From Smittia aterrima (taxonomy: Eukaryota > Arthropoda > Insecta > Diptera > Chironomidae), in contig CP093831.1 of the NCBI GenBank assembly GCA_033063855.1, forward strand, positions 26,908,001 to 26,972,000: 64,000 nucleotides of DNA. The letters are read 5' to 3'. The notes beneath the pieces were generated by a model. The model searched no databases, was not told where the DNA came from, and saw nothing but the letters and a program-made list of their open reading frames with translations. The position numbers and the translations under genes were made by a program. Of the stretch, positions 30,601 through 42,817 are shown piece by piece. Each line of letters begins with the position of its first letter. Position 1 is the first letter of the stretch.

Positions 30601-32695
30601 ATTTGTGTTAAAGCTCAAGAGGGCTCCGACTGAAAAGGTGACTCATTGCGCTTTGATTTAACTCACAAATTGATTTAAATTTGAAGGAGAAGAGGAAAAA
30701 AATCTCAAATTTTTCTTTCCATTTCGATTCAAGATTACAGAAAATGATTTATTTATTCTCGCTCCGCTTTACTTTCCGCGGAGAATGATTTCATTGTTAG
30801 ACATCGACAATCTTTGAACGCCACGATTGCTCGGTCGGGTCGGTCACTGTCGTCGACTAGTTTCGGAAATTCTTTAATTGTCAAATTGCGAAACAGCCGA
30901 AGGCTCCATAAATATCGTTTTTTATGACGAAGAAGACGAAGAATTCTCTCGTGAAATTATGAATATGTCGCTCGCTCCAGAGACATATGTTCGACTCTTT
31001 TCCGTTTGACACAATAATGATTACGGGTTAGAAAGATATTTAGATTTCTCTAACGAGTGGGATTGAATCGTTGATTGACGAAGCTTGATTTCTCTCCTAA
31101 TTTCTCTATTTTCGTCTTGTTCCATGGAAATCCAGTCGAGCACGAATGGGACAACAGCAGTCAGCGAAAGCAGCGACTTCTCGGAAGATCGAGACTCGTT
31201 GAAAATAAATCAGAAACCGTTCTTCCGAAGGATATCATTCAGAAATGCGCTGAGGAAAGGAAAGGTAATAAAGCTGATGGTAATGACCTCATTGCGTCAC
31301 TTCACACGGAACACCTCGAGACTAAGCTTCAACCTCTTCTTCTCACTAGGTCCCATTTCAGACAATATTCCAAAAACAGTCATCGGATGATTTAGATCTC
31401 TCAAACTCCGACCACAACAAAAAGAAGCTCGCAAAGATTGTTGTCGAGTGTCGAAAGGAAGGAATGGTAAGCTACGTTCCACCAGAGTATCTCAAGAACG
31501 ACAACAAGGACTTGACGAAGTTGGAATGGGAGAAATGTAAATTAGTATTAGTTAAATGTGCAGGCGGTTACATGTTGGAGTTTCATTCACTTGATAAAAC
31601 GCCAAAGGTGAGGGCAGCAAGAAAGAAAGCTCTTCAAAGTTCATTGACGAACCTCAAACTTCTTTTGTAGACGCATAGCGGCATCTTCTGTTACTTAATT
31701 AATGAAGCGCGTGAAACAACGGCACTTGAAATGCCCGACAAGGAGAACACATTCGTGTTGAAAGCCGATGGAGCAATGGAGTATCTAATCGAAGCGAAAG
31801 ACGCCATGGAGATGAAGAGTTGGATAGCGACAATTCGCTATTGCATGAAGACAACTCCCACATCTCAGATTCCATCGCATTCACACGACGAGCCAGCCAC
31901 ATCTAATCCTTCGTCGTTGCCAAACACTTCACTGATCTCCTCAACTGGATCAATAGCCGAAGCATCCAATTGTGCTCCATCATCTTCAACATCAACAACA
32001 GCAACTGCAACACTGAACAACAACAATGTAAATAGCATGAACAATAACCAACTGGCTTCATCGACACAGCCAGACATACCACCGCGGCGTCCCGAGGCGT
32101 CGACATTCCATCTTGACGAGTCCGATCTTGACTTGGAGCATGAGTCGGACTTGACGTCTCAAATGAATGAGTATCCATGGTGAGTATCCAATTGATCTCA
32201 ATTGAGAATCGTTGCTTAGATTTCAATTCTTTTCTTAGGTTTCACGGAACATTGCCGCGATCTGATGCGAGCGCAATGGTCTTGCATGGTGGGCAGGGAA
32301 GTCATGGAGTGTTTCTAGTGAGGCAGAGCGAGACTCGAAAGGGCGAATATGTCCTTACATTCAACTTTCAAGGTCGTGCGAAGCATCTTCGTATGACACT
32401 CAACGATTTAGGTAAAATTTGAAAGAGGAAACTTCTTTGAACGAATCTCATTTCAATCTTCTTTTAATTATAGGCCAGTGCCGTGTTCAACATTTATGGT
32501 AAGTTCCTTTCTTTTCCATTTGATTTGCTGTTTTATTTAAATGTTCGGTTTAGGTTTCCCTCCATCACGGAAATGCTCGAGCACTTCCGACAGAATCCAA
32601 TTCCCTTGGAGCAAGGAGGCGTTGCTGATGTGAGATTAACGGAATATGTTGTCAACCCCCGAACATCACTCCAGAGCCCACGACATGTGAGATAG
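27670..32695 (+). CDS. Lnk: SH2B-family adaptor Lnk
   Basis: Seven exons (27670-27912, 31136-31264, 31362-31607, 31671-32179, 32239-32411, 32474-32498, 32554-32695) join in frame to 488 aa. Residues 1-81 form the phenylalanine-zipper dimerisation domain (WIEFSERHARAASSDFARSV). Residues about 140-265 form a PH domain ending in MKSWIATIRYCM. A Ser/Thr/Asn-rich linker follows, then an SH2 domain from about 375 (WFHGTLPRSDASAMVL, FLVRQSETRKGEYVLTF) with the phosphotyrosine-binding Arg of FLVR. In flies Lnk couples the insulin receptor to downstream kinase signalling and affects growth and fat storage. The c-Cbl-binding C-terminal motif is not obvious after the SH2 domain. Confidence 0.93.
27913..31135 (+). 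other. Long first intron of Lnk (3.2 kb)
   Basis: It is by far the largest intron in the window; most others are below 100 bases. It carries no coding exon that I can support. It is somewhat richer in GC than the intergenic gaps and may hold enhancers or an alternative promoter. A 171-residue open frame on the minus strand (29608-30123) has no domain. Confidence 0.6.
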
Positions 32696-34574
32696 CGTTG
32701 AGCAACTAGTTTCTCTGATGAGACAAAAAAAAATAAGAAATGTTGCCATTCATTTTGTTTATTTTTGTTTCCTTTCTGCTGTTTCTGCCGCTCGAAAGTG
32801 TTCTATCACAAAATGTTTATAAGTTCATGAGACTAAATTCTGTTCGTCTTTTGTTTGCGAACCGAGACTCCCCCCAAAACCGATTATGTAACATTTACGT
32901 TAGACAAACTTATTTAATTTTACTTTTAAGACGCGCGATTAATTATATTTTAATTCATTAGGTTCAATAGCTGAGCTTTAATAAGACTTTGATAGTTGAT
33001 AAGGTCAAAAGATAAAAACTCCTCTCATTCAGGATCATTCATCCCCTTTCATGGTAGACGTCTCATTCAAAGACAAGACTCGTTTGCTCAATTCATTTCT
33101 TTCTTATACTCATTTGGCTTTATTCATAGAAAAACAAAAGGTGTCAATTGTATCTTCTTGAAACTGCTTTGAAGTCAGTTCCATCTCAATCATGGAAGCT
33201 TCACGATAAAATGTCCACAAACCCAGATAACATTCAATTTGCTTCATTCATTTTTTTAATTGGCAACTTAATTTCACTTTTATTTTGCTTTGAATTTATT
33301 AAATGAAAATTCATGTTGGAATGTCCCTTTTTATTGACTGTTCCTCTTCACATCTTTCCAATTCTATTTCTTCTCTCTCACTCCAAAAAAAATTTACCTC
33401 GTCACGATTCGCCGATCGTAGCAAATCATTACGATGGCGGGAAGTGTTCGAATAAAAACATGCGACTTGGACTTGCAAGAGCCACAGGTAAAGAAAAAGT
33501 CGTGACTGATAATTAAATTTGTTTTATTCTCGTTGGAATCAATTCGCAGGACACGAGTGAGCAATCGAGAGCCGTTGATAATCAGTACTCATTTGTATGA
33601 AGTTAAATCACATGAGGATTTTCATTGCATTAGTTTCTGTTGTTGCACAAAACCGATTCATTGAAACCAAAAAAAGAAATCATTTCTCTTTCTGCCCTCT
33701 TAGTCGAATTCTCCTTCTTTAATCCATTTTAACTAAATCTACCATCGGGGTAGAAGAGAGTTTGAAAATCCGAGTCAATCATCAGCATTTCACACGAAAA
33801 AAGAAAAGAAAAAATAATCAAAGACGACAAAAAAGAAAAAGAGAAAATCTTCAGAGAACAAAATAAAATTTTGGAAAAATATTTTTTTATTCAATTTAGA
33901 TTAGCCAAGAGACAAGACGAAGTAAAAATATGATAATGAAGAAATCTTACTTTGTGCTAACTTCTTATTTATAAAATTCACATATTGCATAAATATTTAA
34001 TGAGATATTAGCTGAGAATAAAAGTGGAAATATGTTCTCAAAGATAAAACTTGTTTTTTCCTGTTCAAGCTTCAATTTCCAGGTAAAATCTAAATTCAAC
34101 TTAAGACGCAAACAACGTTGACATGGAGATCGAGGAGAGACATTCATGCAAAATGATTTAATAAGGTTTCTGTTCTCCAAGGATTTTCTGTTTAATTCTG
34201 AAAAAACAAATCGAGAAGAGAACTCATCCGATTAAGAACATTCACAACGCTTTTCAATTTTATTTGGATCTTTTCAAACATTTTTGAGTTTACTTCAATC
34301 TAATTTTATTGTAAATCCATTTAACAGAGAATGATATAAAGTTGTACATCGAAGGAGAGAAAGAATGACAATGAGTTCATGTTGAAAAAAATTTACGCTT
34401 ATAACGCTATTCGGTACTTAATTCAGTAAGGAGTCTTTTGAGTTTCCTCTTAAGCTTTCAACTTATCTCGTTGATTAATAATCATCTAAGACATTCGACA
34501 ATAAATTTTCTTTTCTGCTAAGAGATTATTCAATAGCCATCGAATGTAAGTGCGAGAGTTTATCAAAGTTTAAC
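32696..34574. other. Lnk 3' untranslated region and intergenic gap
   Basis: Several AATAAA signals occur (for example near 33864), so the Lnk 3' UTR may extend more than 1 kb. It converges on the DCP1-like gene. No exon, RNA gene or repeat was recognised. Confidence 0.45.
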
Positions 34575-35248
34575 TTATGAAGCCGCCAATTTCTTGAATG
34601 ACTTGATGTAAGCTTCGTGAATTTTCATTGAGAAGTCATCGTCGTTCTGAATGAGATAACTCAAGGCTTGCAAAAGCTGATTCTTAGTAAGTGGCTCGGA
34701 AGTCACTGGCACTTTCTTCTCGCTTGTGTTCGAAGGAGCGAACATTACTGGAGTGATAAGTTTCGTTTCTTTGCTTAGAAGATTCTTTTGTGGCTGAGAC
34801 TTTGCTGCGAAGCCGGGCGGAGCTGAGATCTTCTGTCCATTCTGCTTTGGAGCTCTCACTTGTTCATTCTGTTGAGGAACTGATCTATTCAAATTGTTGG
34901 AATTGAAGAACTGAGCCAAAGGAGAGTTGGCAGAATTGTTTTGTTGTCCAATGGTTAAGACATTTTCTTCTAAAAATAAAGAAAGCGATTACAACACAAT
35001 TCGTTTGGAAGAACTTTGAACTCACGATGGGAACTTGGAGGCGACGCTCGAATGAATCTCTCAACCTGTTCAAGTGACTGTGGCTGTCCAATCGGCACTG
35101 GCATCGAACGATTGTGACGACCATTACTTGCTCCTCCATTGTTTGAGCTTGCTTGCTGGAAAAATGCCGCAACTGAGCTCTGTTGTTGGTTGTACTCACT
35201 CTGAGCTTTGTTCAGCATTGAGAAGATATCAACAGATTGAGATGACAT
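34575..35248 (-). CDS. DCP1-like protein lacking the EVH1 domain
   Basis: Two coding exons (35248-35026 and 34969-34575) give 205 aa. The C-terminal 35 residues (PLTKNQLLQALSYLIQNDDD, FSMKIHEAYIKSF) match the trimerisation helix of the decapping activator DCP1, and short motifs such as SVDIFSMLNKAQSEYN and VERFIRASP fit its middle part. The N-terminal EVH1 domain that defines DCP1 is absent. The ATG sits directly behind a splice acceptor, and the upstream exon (around 35362-35460) has stops in its frames and looks untranslated. The next gene upstream is the arrestin gene, so no EVH1 exon is nearby. It may be a partial duplicate or a genuinely shortened protein. Confidence 0.6.
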
Positions 35249-35536
35249 CTGAAATGTTAATTTTGCAATAGAAAAAATTGAGACAAAGACTTTTTGTTGT
35301 TTCCGAAGAAATTGAATGAAATAACTTCAAACTTGACTTCTCTTTTAGGTCAATACTCACACTGTAAGGTTTAGATTATTATCCGTGAGCTATTAAGCTT
35401 GAAAAGTTCCGTATTTCGAAGGAAATAAATTAAATAAATGCTGCGGAATTGTAGTCTACAAAATTTTTTCGTTGGCTGTGTTAGTGAGAGCGCGGAATTT
35501 TTTGAAAATCAAATTTTTAAAAATCATTAATTTCTT

Positions 35537-36720
35537 TTACATTATTTTATTGCTAAACTTCAACGGCTTCGAGCCGATAACAATTGGAATCTCAATTTTT
35601 GGTCTCCGCAGGAATCCCACGACGTCAACAGAAACGCGAAGAAAATAATTTATTCTCACAACGCCGGAGACTGAATCGTTGCTCGTTGGCATTGTGAAAG
35701 CAGGAACTTCGATTATTCCTGTGAGTTTAGCTGGATCTGCTCCAGAACGAGCTCCTTCGATTACATTTTTTAATAAAGTTTTTGATTCACTGACAACTCG
35801 AACTTCAGGACGCGAACTAATGAAAGTGAAAACTTTTTTTAACGAAATAATTGTCCGGTCAACGTCGAAGCCGCAACGATTTGTAATTCTAATCGCAATG
35901 CGAATATTTTGCTCGGGAACGTAACCAGTGAAGGGAATCGAAGCGTTAAGGATCAATGGCTTTGACTTACACGACCAGCAGCAGAAAGTCGCGACGGTCT
36001 CTCGAGTAATCGGATTCATCAAATCCAATCTGTTGCTGAGATCTTCAAATCGAATCACAGTAAAAGATGATCTCGCGTAAATATCGAATTCCCAATTTGT
36101 TTGAAGATTCGCTTCGACTGAATATCGAATCTTTCCATATTTCGACTTCGCTGAGCTTGGCACGTGAATCGGAATTTTATATCAGAAACTGTACTCGAAG
36201 GTTCCCGGCTTGAACTCTTTGAGATCATCGCTTGACGATCCGAAAAGATAAAAACTCTTGGTCAAATATTTCTCCTCGCCGAAGAATGTCGTGTCCTTCT
36301 TGAAGAGTGAATTGTCTTGGAAATCTTTAAACCTACACACAGCCGATCCATTAATTGTTAGTCGAAGACCTGAGCATGAAAATAAAATCAATCAAATTTC
36401 AATTAGCAATGAGATGCTTGCGAGATGAAAATAGGTCAAAGTAGGGCTGAGAGACTTCGTGGCGCCGAAATGAAAATTTTCAATGAACAAGCTAATGAAT
36501 GATTGTTGAAATCTTTTTGAATTATAATTAAAATCTTATTCAATTTGTTTACCACTGAATTGGCACTTCTCGCTGATGTCAATAATCACATTGCCTGTGG
36601 AAATCTTTTATAAATCTTCGCACTCCAATAAAACTCTTTTAATCGTTCACCTGTTAGAACCTGTCCTGGACAATAAATCGTTTGCTCATTGTAAAAGTTT
36701 ATTTTTAAACTGTAACTCAT
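35537..36720 (-). CDS. Arrestin-domain protein (ARRDC type) with an in-frame TGA
   Basis: Three exons (36720-36651, 36594-36553, 36369-35537) join to 315 codons. The N-terminal arrestin fold starts MSYSLKINFYNEQTIYCPGQ and passes through GLRLTINGSAVCRF and KPGTFEYSF. The C-terminal fold runs from YKIPIHVPSSAKSKYGKIRY to VPAFTMPTSNDSVSGVVRIN and ends SKPLKFSNKIM. At 36184-36182 a TGA interrupts the otherwise continuous frame, between EYSF and YKIP, at a conserved strand of the family. No intron can remove it. The frame after it is well conserved, so the stop is recent, read through, or an assembly error. These proteins link membrane cargo to ubiquitin ligases and endocytosis. Confidence 0.75.
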
Positions 36721-37272
36721 CGTCAGAAGCTTTAAAATTTAATTACAGTCAAGGCGCGAGCGTTCTCTGCCAATCAAATGTAAAAATGTGATTATAATGA
36801 AACATTGCGCAGACTCTCAGTTGGTACAATGGATTTGAAAGGGAAAAATGTGAAACAGCAAAATTCGCATCAGTCACTTGTGTTAACTGTCATGAGTCAG
36901 GATAAAATCTTTTTGAGTTGAGCTTTCCTGATGGAAAGAAAATGAAATTTGTCAGAATCGTTTGAGAATTTATTTGTGAGGCTTAGGATCATGATTGGAT
37001 TAAGATAACTGCTCTGACTTATCTCGTAACTCGTCTTGTGATTTATTTAGAAAAAGAAAAACTCTCCAAAATTTTGAATGTTTGAATTTCCCGCCTTTCG
37101 TGTTCTCCAATCATTTCGTGTTCAGTCTCCTTTCGCTTAACCCTCCACTCGGAGACCTCTCGTAAATTTTTGTAGACTCCGCAGATTAAAAAATGGAGAA
37201 AATATAATAAACAAAAAAAAATGATTTTTTATTACTTAAATCCGTTTAATTAATTAAGTGAAAAGCAGAGAA
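36721..37272. other. Divergent promoter region, nothing recognised
   Basis: This separates the arrestin-domain gene (minus) from the adhesion GPCR (plus). A (T)-rich stretch lies just before the receptor start. I looked here for a missing DCP1 EVH1 exon and saw none. Confidence 0.45.
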
Positions 37273-40200
37273 ATGGCTAAAGTGAATCTCTATTTTATGA
37301 TTTTTCTAGTAATAAGTGTTCAGTGTAACGATGAGATTGACTTTCAATGCCCCAAACTGTGCCAATGCGAAAATGACTTAGAAACAGGCTTGAAAGTAAA
37401 ATGTGAGAATGTTAAGGATATTAAAGAGATTGATTTTGCCAGCATGAACTCTTCGGAAATCGTTCACTTGTAAGTTCATTCTTAAGATCGATTTAGATAA
37501 ATTACTAAAATTTCTTCATTTTTTAGAGATTTGATCAACAATCAAATCGCGAGGATCGAAGCGGATTCATTCATCGGCGCGAACTTCAGCAAACTCATGC
37601 GTCTCGATCTTAGCAATAATCAAATAACAAACATCTTTCAAGGTGCCTTTGATAGTCTCACAGGCCTCAAGTTTCTCGATATCTCTTCCAATCCCCTCGC
37701 TTGCAATTGCGAATTGTTATGGCTTCCAGAATTTGTGAAGAACTTGTCGATAAAGCTGAAACCTCCCCCAAAATGTGCGACACCCGATGAGTTCAAAAAT
37801 CAACCAATCAAACGAATTAAAATCGGGACAGACTTTCACTGCTCACAACCAGTGAACCAACAACCGCAGCTCGAACTTGTTCCTGATAAGACTCAACTCT
37901 TGTTCGAAGGAGACTCTTTGACGCTCACATGTAGAGCTCCACGAGTAGCTCTTGGATCGATGAGAGAGCAAGAGGACTTCGCGACGAAATCAAATGTTTA
38001 TTGGGGCTTCTCCGAGAAGATCCTGAAAGACGGAAGCAAAGAAGATATCGTGTTACTCAACCCGAAGGAAAAGTTTCCAAGCGTAACCATCGACGAGCGA
38101 CATTATTCTGATTCTGGGATTCTCTATTCGGTTCTGAGGATTCCACACGTTTCAAGAAATCATTCAGGACTCTTCGATTGCACGTTAATGCTTCTCAATG
38201 ACACAAATTTGTTTAAACGAGTCTCGGTTCTTGTCATTTCCGACAAGACGGAATATTGTAATGCTCAAGAGACTCGTGATAACAAAGGAATCTTCTCGTG
38301 GCCGAGAACGATAAGAGGAAAAGTCGTCAAGTTGCCTTGTTACATCGAAGGTGTTGGAAGCAGCGTTGCCACAAGAAAATGTAACGACACTGGAGTTTGG
38401 GAGACAGTTGATGCCACCAATTGCCCTTACATTAGAGAAACAACAAGAGTCCTAGAGCAATTCGCAAAGGTCAATCACTCGATCACAAGAGGAAGTGTTC
38501 TTGTATCAGCGAAAAAACTTCGCAGCTTCACTTTAAAAGAAAACAACGCAGAGCAATTCAAGGATGTCGCTGATGTAATTTACACTGGAAAGACTGTTCA
38601 GAATTATCTTGATTTTATTAGTTCTGAGAAGGAACTCAGCTCAATTATCATCGACATCGTGTCGAACGTGATGGAACTACCAAGAAGACTTTTAGAGCAA
38701 GCTCAATTAATTGATGGAACTTGTAAGAAGCTCATCGATGCAGCAGAACAAGCTGCTTCGTATACAACATCAGCTGACTCACAGAAAGACAATTTAGCGA
38801 TCGAGTTGTTTAACATTCCTAACGACGTCTTAGGAGGAATCACTTGCTCATGGATAAAGATCGATCAAACTCGAAGATTCCATTGCAACATCGCGAACAC
38901 TCCTCAAAGTTTAGCAATCCATGAGAAGAATATCGAAGCTTCGATTCAGTTTCCAACAACTCAATATTCAGGATCACAAACTCATCGACTTCTCGTGTCA
39001 GTCTACAACAACAATAAGTTCTTCCCTCAAAACAAAACTCACGGAAATTACAAAATCACTTCAAACATCATTGGAGCAAAGCTTGTTCCATCGATCACGC
39101 CGCCGTTGATAGCGAAGAATCTTTCGGATCCAATTTTTATTGTTTTGAAAGCTGCGCCGTTCCACGATGACATCAGCTTACCAAAACCTGTTTGGTTTGA
39201 TCCTGACATGAACGACGGAGCTGGTGGCTGGTCATTGAATCAAGGATGTCAATCTCGTCACTACTCTCACGGAATTCTAATGTTCTCCTGCAATCGACTT
39301 GGATTTTACGGTCTCGTTCAACACACAAAGGCTTTGAATGATTTTCCTGATGAGACAGCGGGAGCGAGATTTAGATTCTCTCCGATTGGATTCTATCTCG
39401 GAACGATCATCTTATTCTTCGCGATGTGGATAAGCATTGCGACTTACGTCGTGTTCTTCAATCAAATTATGATGGGACGACGAATCAAACACAGTTTAAT
39501 CAACACTTGGTTTGTTATTTCGATGCTCGTCTTCACATTCGCTGTTGGAATTTATCAAACTGAAGACTCCAAGGTTTGCCAATTATTCGGAATCACAATT
39601 CACTATTTGAGCTTGTGCGTTCTGCTTTGGATTTGCGTGTCAGTCTCAAACATGTACAAGAGAGTTTCAAGGAATGATCGAATCGCGATCGAAGATGAAT
39701 TGCCAAGAGAGGAGCCGAGATTAAAGAAACCGATTCTTGGATTGTATTTGGTTGGTTATGGAATTGGTTTACTCGTTTGTGGAATCAACTCAGCTGTTAA
39801 CTTGAAGGAGTACGCTAGCTACACTCATTGCTTTATGGACTCGACATCTGAATTGGGAGCTTTATATTTACCAGCATCAATCCTCTGCTTCTTCCTTGTC
39901 ATCATGTTCATTTGCATTCGATTCCATTTGAGAAACAGAGCAATTTGCAACACTCACATGTCGGAAGGCACCGAAGCGATGGAAATTGATTTGCTTGAGT
40001 CAAACAACGCTGTCAACACTGTGAGAAGTATCAGAAGTGTAAGAAGTTTAAGTACACAGCCGACGAACAGCTCAGCTGATGACTTAGAAGCTTCGCCAAG
40101 AACTCAACTCAAAAGTTACATCATCGTTCTTGTTCTTTATCTGCTAACTTGGATATCAGCGGCAATGGCAGTTTCGATTCCTTTCAACGAACGATTGGTC

Positions 40201-42223
40201 TACGAAGAAGAAATCTTCTCAATCGCATTTGCAATGTTCGCGACGTTCTTGGGCTGCTTCATTGTCTTCTTTTATGGAATCGCTCGAAGTGATGTTCGAG
40301 CCATTTGGTCTCGTTTCCGATGTTGCAACAATGCTCAGAAAGCAATGACAAAAGATTATGATCAGACAGCTGCTGGATCAGTTTTCTATCATCAACCAAT
40401 GCATTTATCAAGATCGAACAGTCAAGCATCTCGTCAACGTCCGTTAAGCGTTGGATCGATTCGAATGAAATCTGTTGACTTGGAATTACAAGAGCAAATG
40501 AAATCGAATGGAGGAAACTTTATGATGACAATGCAACGACATCAGACTGGACATCAAACGTCAGTTTACGGTGACGACAGCAGCAACGCTGAGCTCTTCT
40601 ACAATCCGGGCCAAAGCAATGCAGCTCGACGATTCTTCAAGAAGCAGAAAAGACTCTTGAAGCTGAACAACATCGACGTTCAACGACGAAATGACTTCAA
40701 CGATAATTCAAGTGACATCTCATCGACAATCATGTCGTTCTCGAAGCCTGTGAGCGAAATGTTTGGCACGAGCAGTAAAGTAAACAACACAAACATTCAC
40801 GTCGATGAAAACAAAACGAAACCGAAAACGTTTTCAAGCTCAAACATCATGTCAGACAGCTGCAATGAAAGTGAACTGTTCATGGACATTTGTCAAGAAG
40901 GATTACGATTCAGCACTTTGAAGAGTAAAATCAACAACACAGAAGCAAATGTCGCGAACATTTACACAAACTTCCTCGAGAATCAATCTCCATCGCATGA
41001 GATTGTCGCAATGAAAAGCGGAGAGAAGGGAAGAGGATCTGATTGTTCAAATAATCTCAACAGTCCTGTTGACAAAAGTGCTCCACCGCTTTACGTGAAC
41101 ACAAGAAATATCTTGGGAAACACAATTGAAGGTAAAAATTAAATTTTCTTTTTGATTTTCTTTTATTAAATTAATTTTTATCTTCTCAGAGGTAAACGAG
41201 ACATCAGATGAAGCTGAGATGACTCCGTTGATCGTCAACGGACCGAATCAAGCAATGAACACAAGTGGACTTCCCTCTCCACCAAAGAACGAAGAAGTTC
41301 CAGAGCTCGATCGTGATGAGACTTACATATCAGCTTCGCTGGAGATTTCTATTAAATCTCCGCGCGAAGCATCGAAACCTTCGTTCAAATCGAAGTCTTT
41401 AGATCATCTTAACGTGATAACAAGCGTCAACTATCAGGAAACTCATGCAAGATCCATATCGTTTAACAACATATCGTTGATCGATCAGTGTGGACTGCTA
41501 TCACACTTAGAAACTGCCTCAAGTACAAATGATTACCGTCACAAAGAGTTAATGCAACAACACATGACATCGTCGCTGGTGATAGATCGCGATGACTCGA
41601 ACAGTCCTTTACTCGTCGCTCCTTCGCTGTGCGACTTGGACAACATCGACTGCATGGAGAATCAAAGCAACTTTACGATCAGCGATGACACAGTGAACGA
41701 CTCAAGCATGGACGACTTGTTGAACAATCACACAATGCAATCGAACGAACTCGAGTGCACTCCAATCTTCCTCAATCCAGACAACACTCCAAACTTCAGT
41801 ATTTTCAATGCATCATCACATCGCAACTCAAGCCCAACAAACTTCAGTGATATCAATTATCAGAACTCAGAACTTAGCATTCGAAGTCAGGATCTTTACG
41901 CTCCTGCTGAGAATGACTTGAATTTCATTCTCGCCGAACGAGACAATCACAATTTCAACATCAGCGATGATGACGACGCTGAGAATGGAAACGCAAGCAT
42001 TTTCAATCGATCGAGTGACTTCCTGATTCATCCACAACAATCAGACGAAGACGGAATCGATCAATTGTACGAGCAAGTTCGAGGAACTGATCTTTCTCCA
42101 TTAAAACAAAAACCTCCGCCGCCTCCAAAGCCGAAGAATATCAAAGTCACACGACACTACGCTTTTAAGCAGCCAACATTGCTGAGTCCCGGTAATGACG
42201 ACGATAGCAGTATTATTGAGTGA
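37273..42223 (+). CDS. Adhesion GPCR of the GPR124/GPR125 (ADGRA) type
   Basis: Three exons (37273-37469, 37527-41131, 41190-42223) give 1611 aa. In order: signal peptide (MAKVNLYFMIFLVISVQC); LRRs and an LRR C-cap (about 60-175, SNPLACNCELLWLPEF); an Ig domain (about 180-285); a hormone-receptor motif (YCNAQETRDNKGIFSWPRT); a GAIN region; a degenerate GPS near 637-660 (GCQSRHYSHGILMFSCNRLG); seven helices (about 690-1000); and a 600-residue cytosolic tail rich in Ser/Asn with KQKPPPPPKPK. LRR-Ig-HRM-GAIN-7TM is the signature of the ADGRA group, matched in Drosophila by CG15744. The GPS lacks the HL-T cleavage triad, so autocleavage is unlikely. In vertebrates this group co-acts in Wnt7 signalling; the insect role is not established. 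Confidence 0.88.
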
Positions 42224-42817
42224 GATATCGACGCTACTTATTACATTAAGGCAAACAACGTAATTTAGGTTGTTAATGATTTTAATTCTCCGTAGCTTAA
42301 GTGATACAGACGACTCTCTCTCTATTAAGTTTTAAGAATTGATATGCTGGAAAAAAATAAGCTCGAATATAGAAAAAGAAAAGCTTTTGCATTTATGGGA
42401 GATTTTTAATTGTTAAAGAAAAATTTCTTGATCTGTGACTTGCATTCTGCCTTGCTAATTATGATGTAACTCTTTTTTTTTGTAAGCCCTGCGCCGATGT
42501 GCTTGTAAATAAAAAGAAATTGATATTGCTTAATTAAAAAGAATAATTTTATTTCAACTTTAAACATTTTTACTTTCCAAAATGAAACAGCCAACGGAAG
42601 CTGATTAGCAAATGGTCAGTCCCTCAACCACAATGGGACGACATGCAGAAAACCTCCATGCCATAGGCACAGGAGGTTAGGCAGGTCCTCTACGAGGTCC
42701 AAGGCCTCACCCAGTGTGAGGTCAATGTCGAAGAACCCAACCCCAACATTTTTAGTTTTCAGGAGATTTTAAAATTTATTAAGAAATTAATTAAAAGATT
42801 TTTAAAGCTAAACTTTC
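42224..42817. mobile_element. Receptor 3' region and a second copy of the hairpin retroelement 3' end (about 42601-42760)
   Basis: After the adhesion GPCR 3' UTR, a GC-rich patch of about 160 bases stands out. Its order GAGGTTAGGCAGGTCCTC-TAC-GAGGTCC then GGCCTCAC-CCAGT-GTGAGGTC parallels GAGGTAGGCTGGTCCCC and the two hairpins of the element at 22883-23548. The stem bases differ but pairing is kept. A further inverted pair (AACCTCC / GGAGGTT around GCC-ATA-GGC) precedes it. No target duplication was found, so the limits are approximate. Confidence 0.5.

Noticed and set aside
33313..33516. 67-residue frame after Lnk
   Set aside because: It lacks any domain and lies in the likely 3' UTR; codon pattern is AT-driven.
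36182..36184. TGA as a selenocysteine codon in the arrestin-domain gene
   Set aside because: Arrestins are not selenoproteins and no SECIS-like hairpin was noticed downstream; many insects also lack the machinery.
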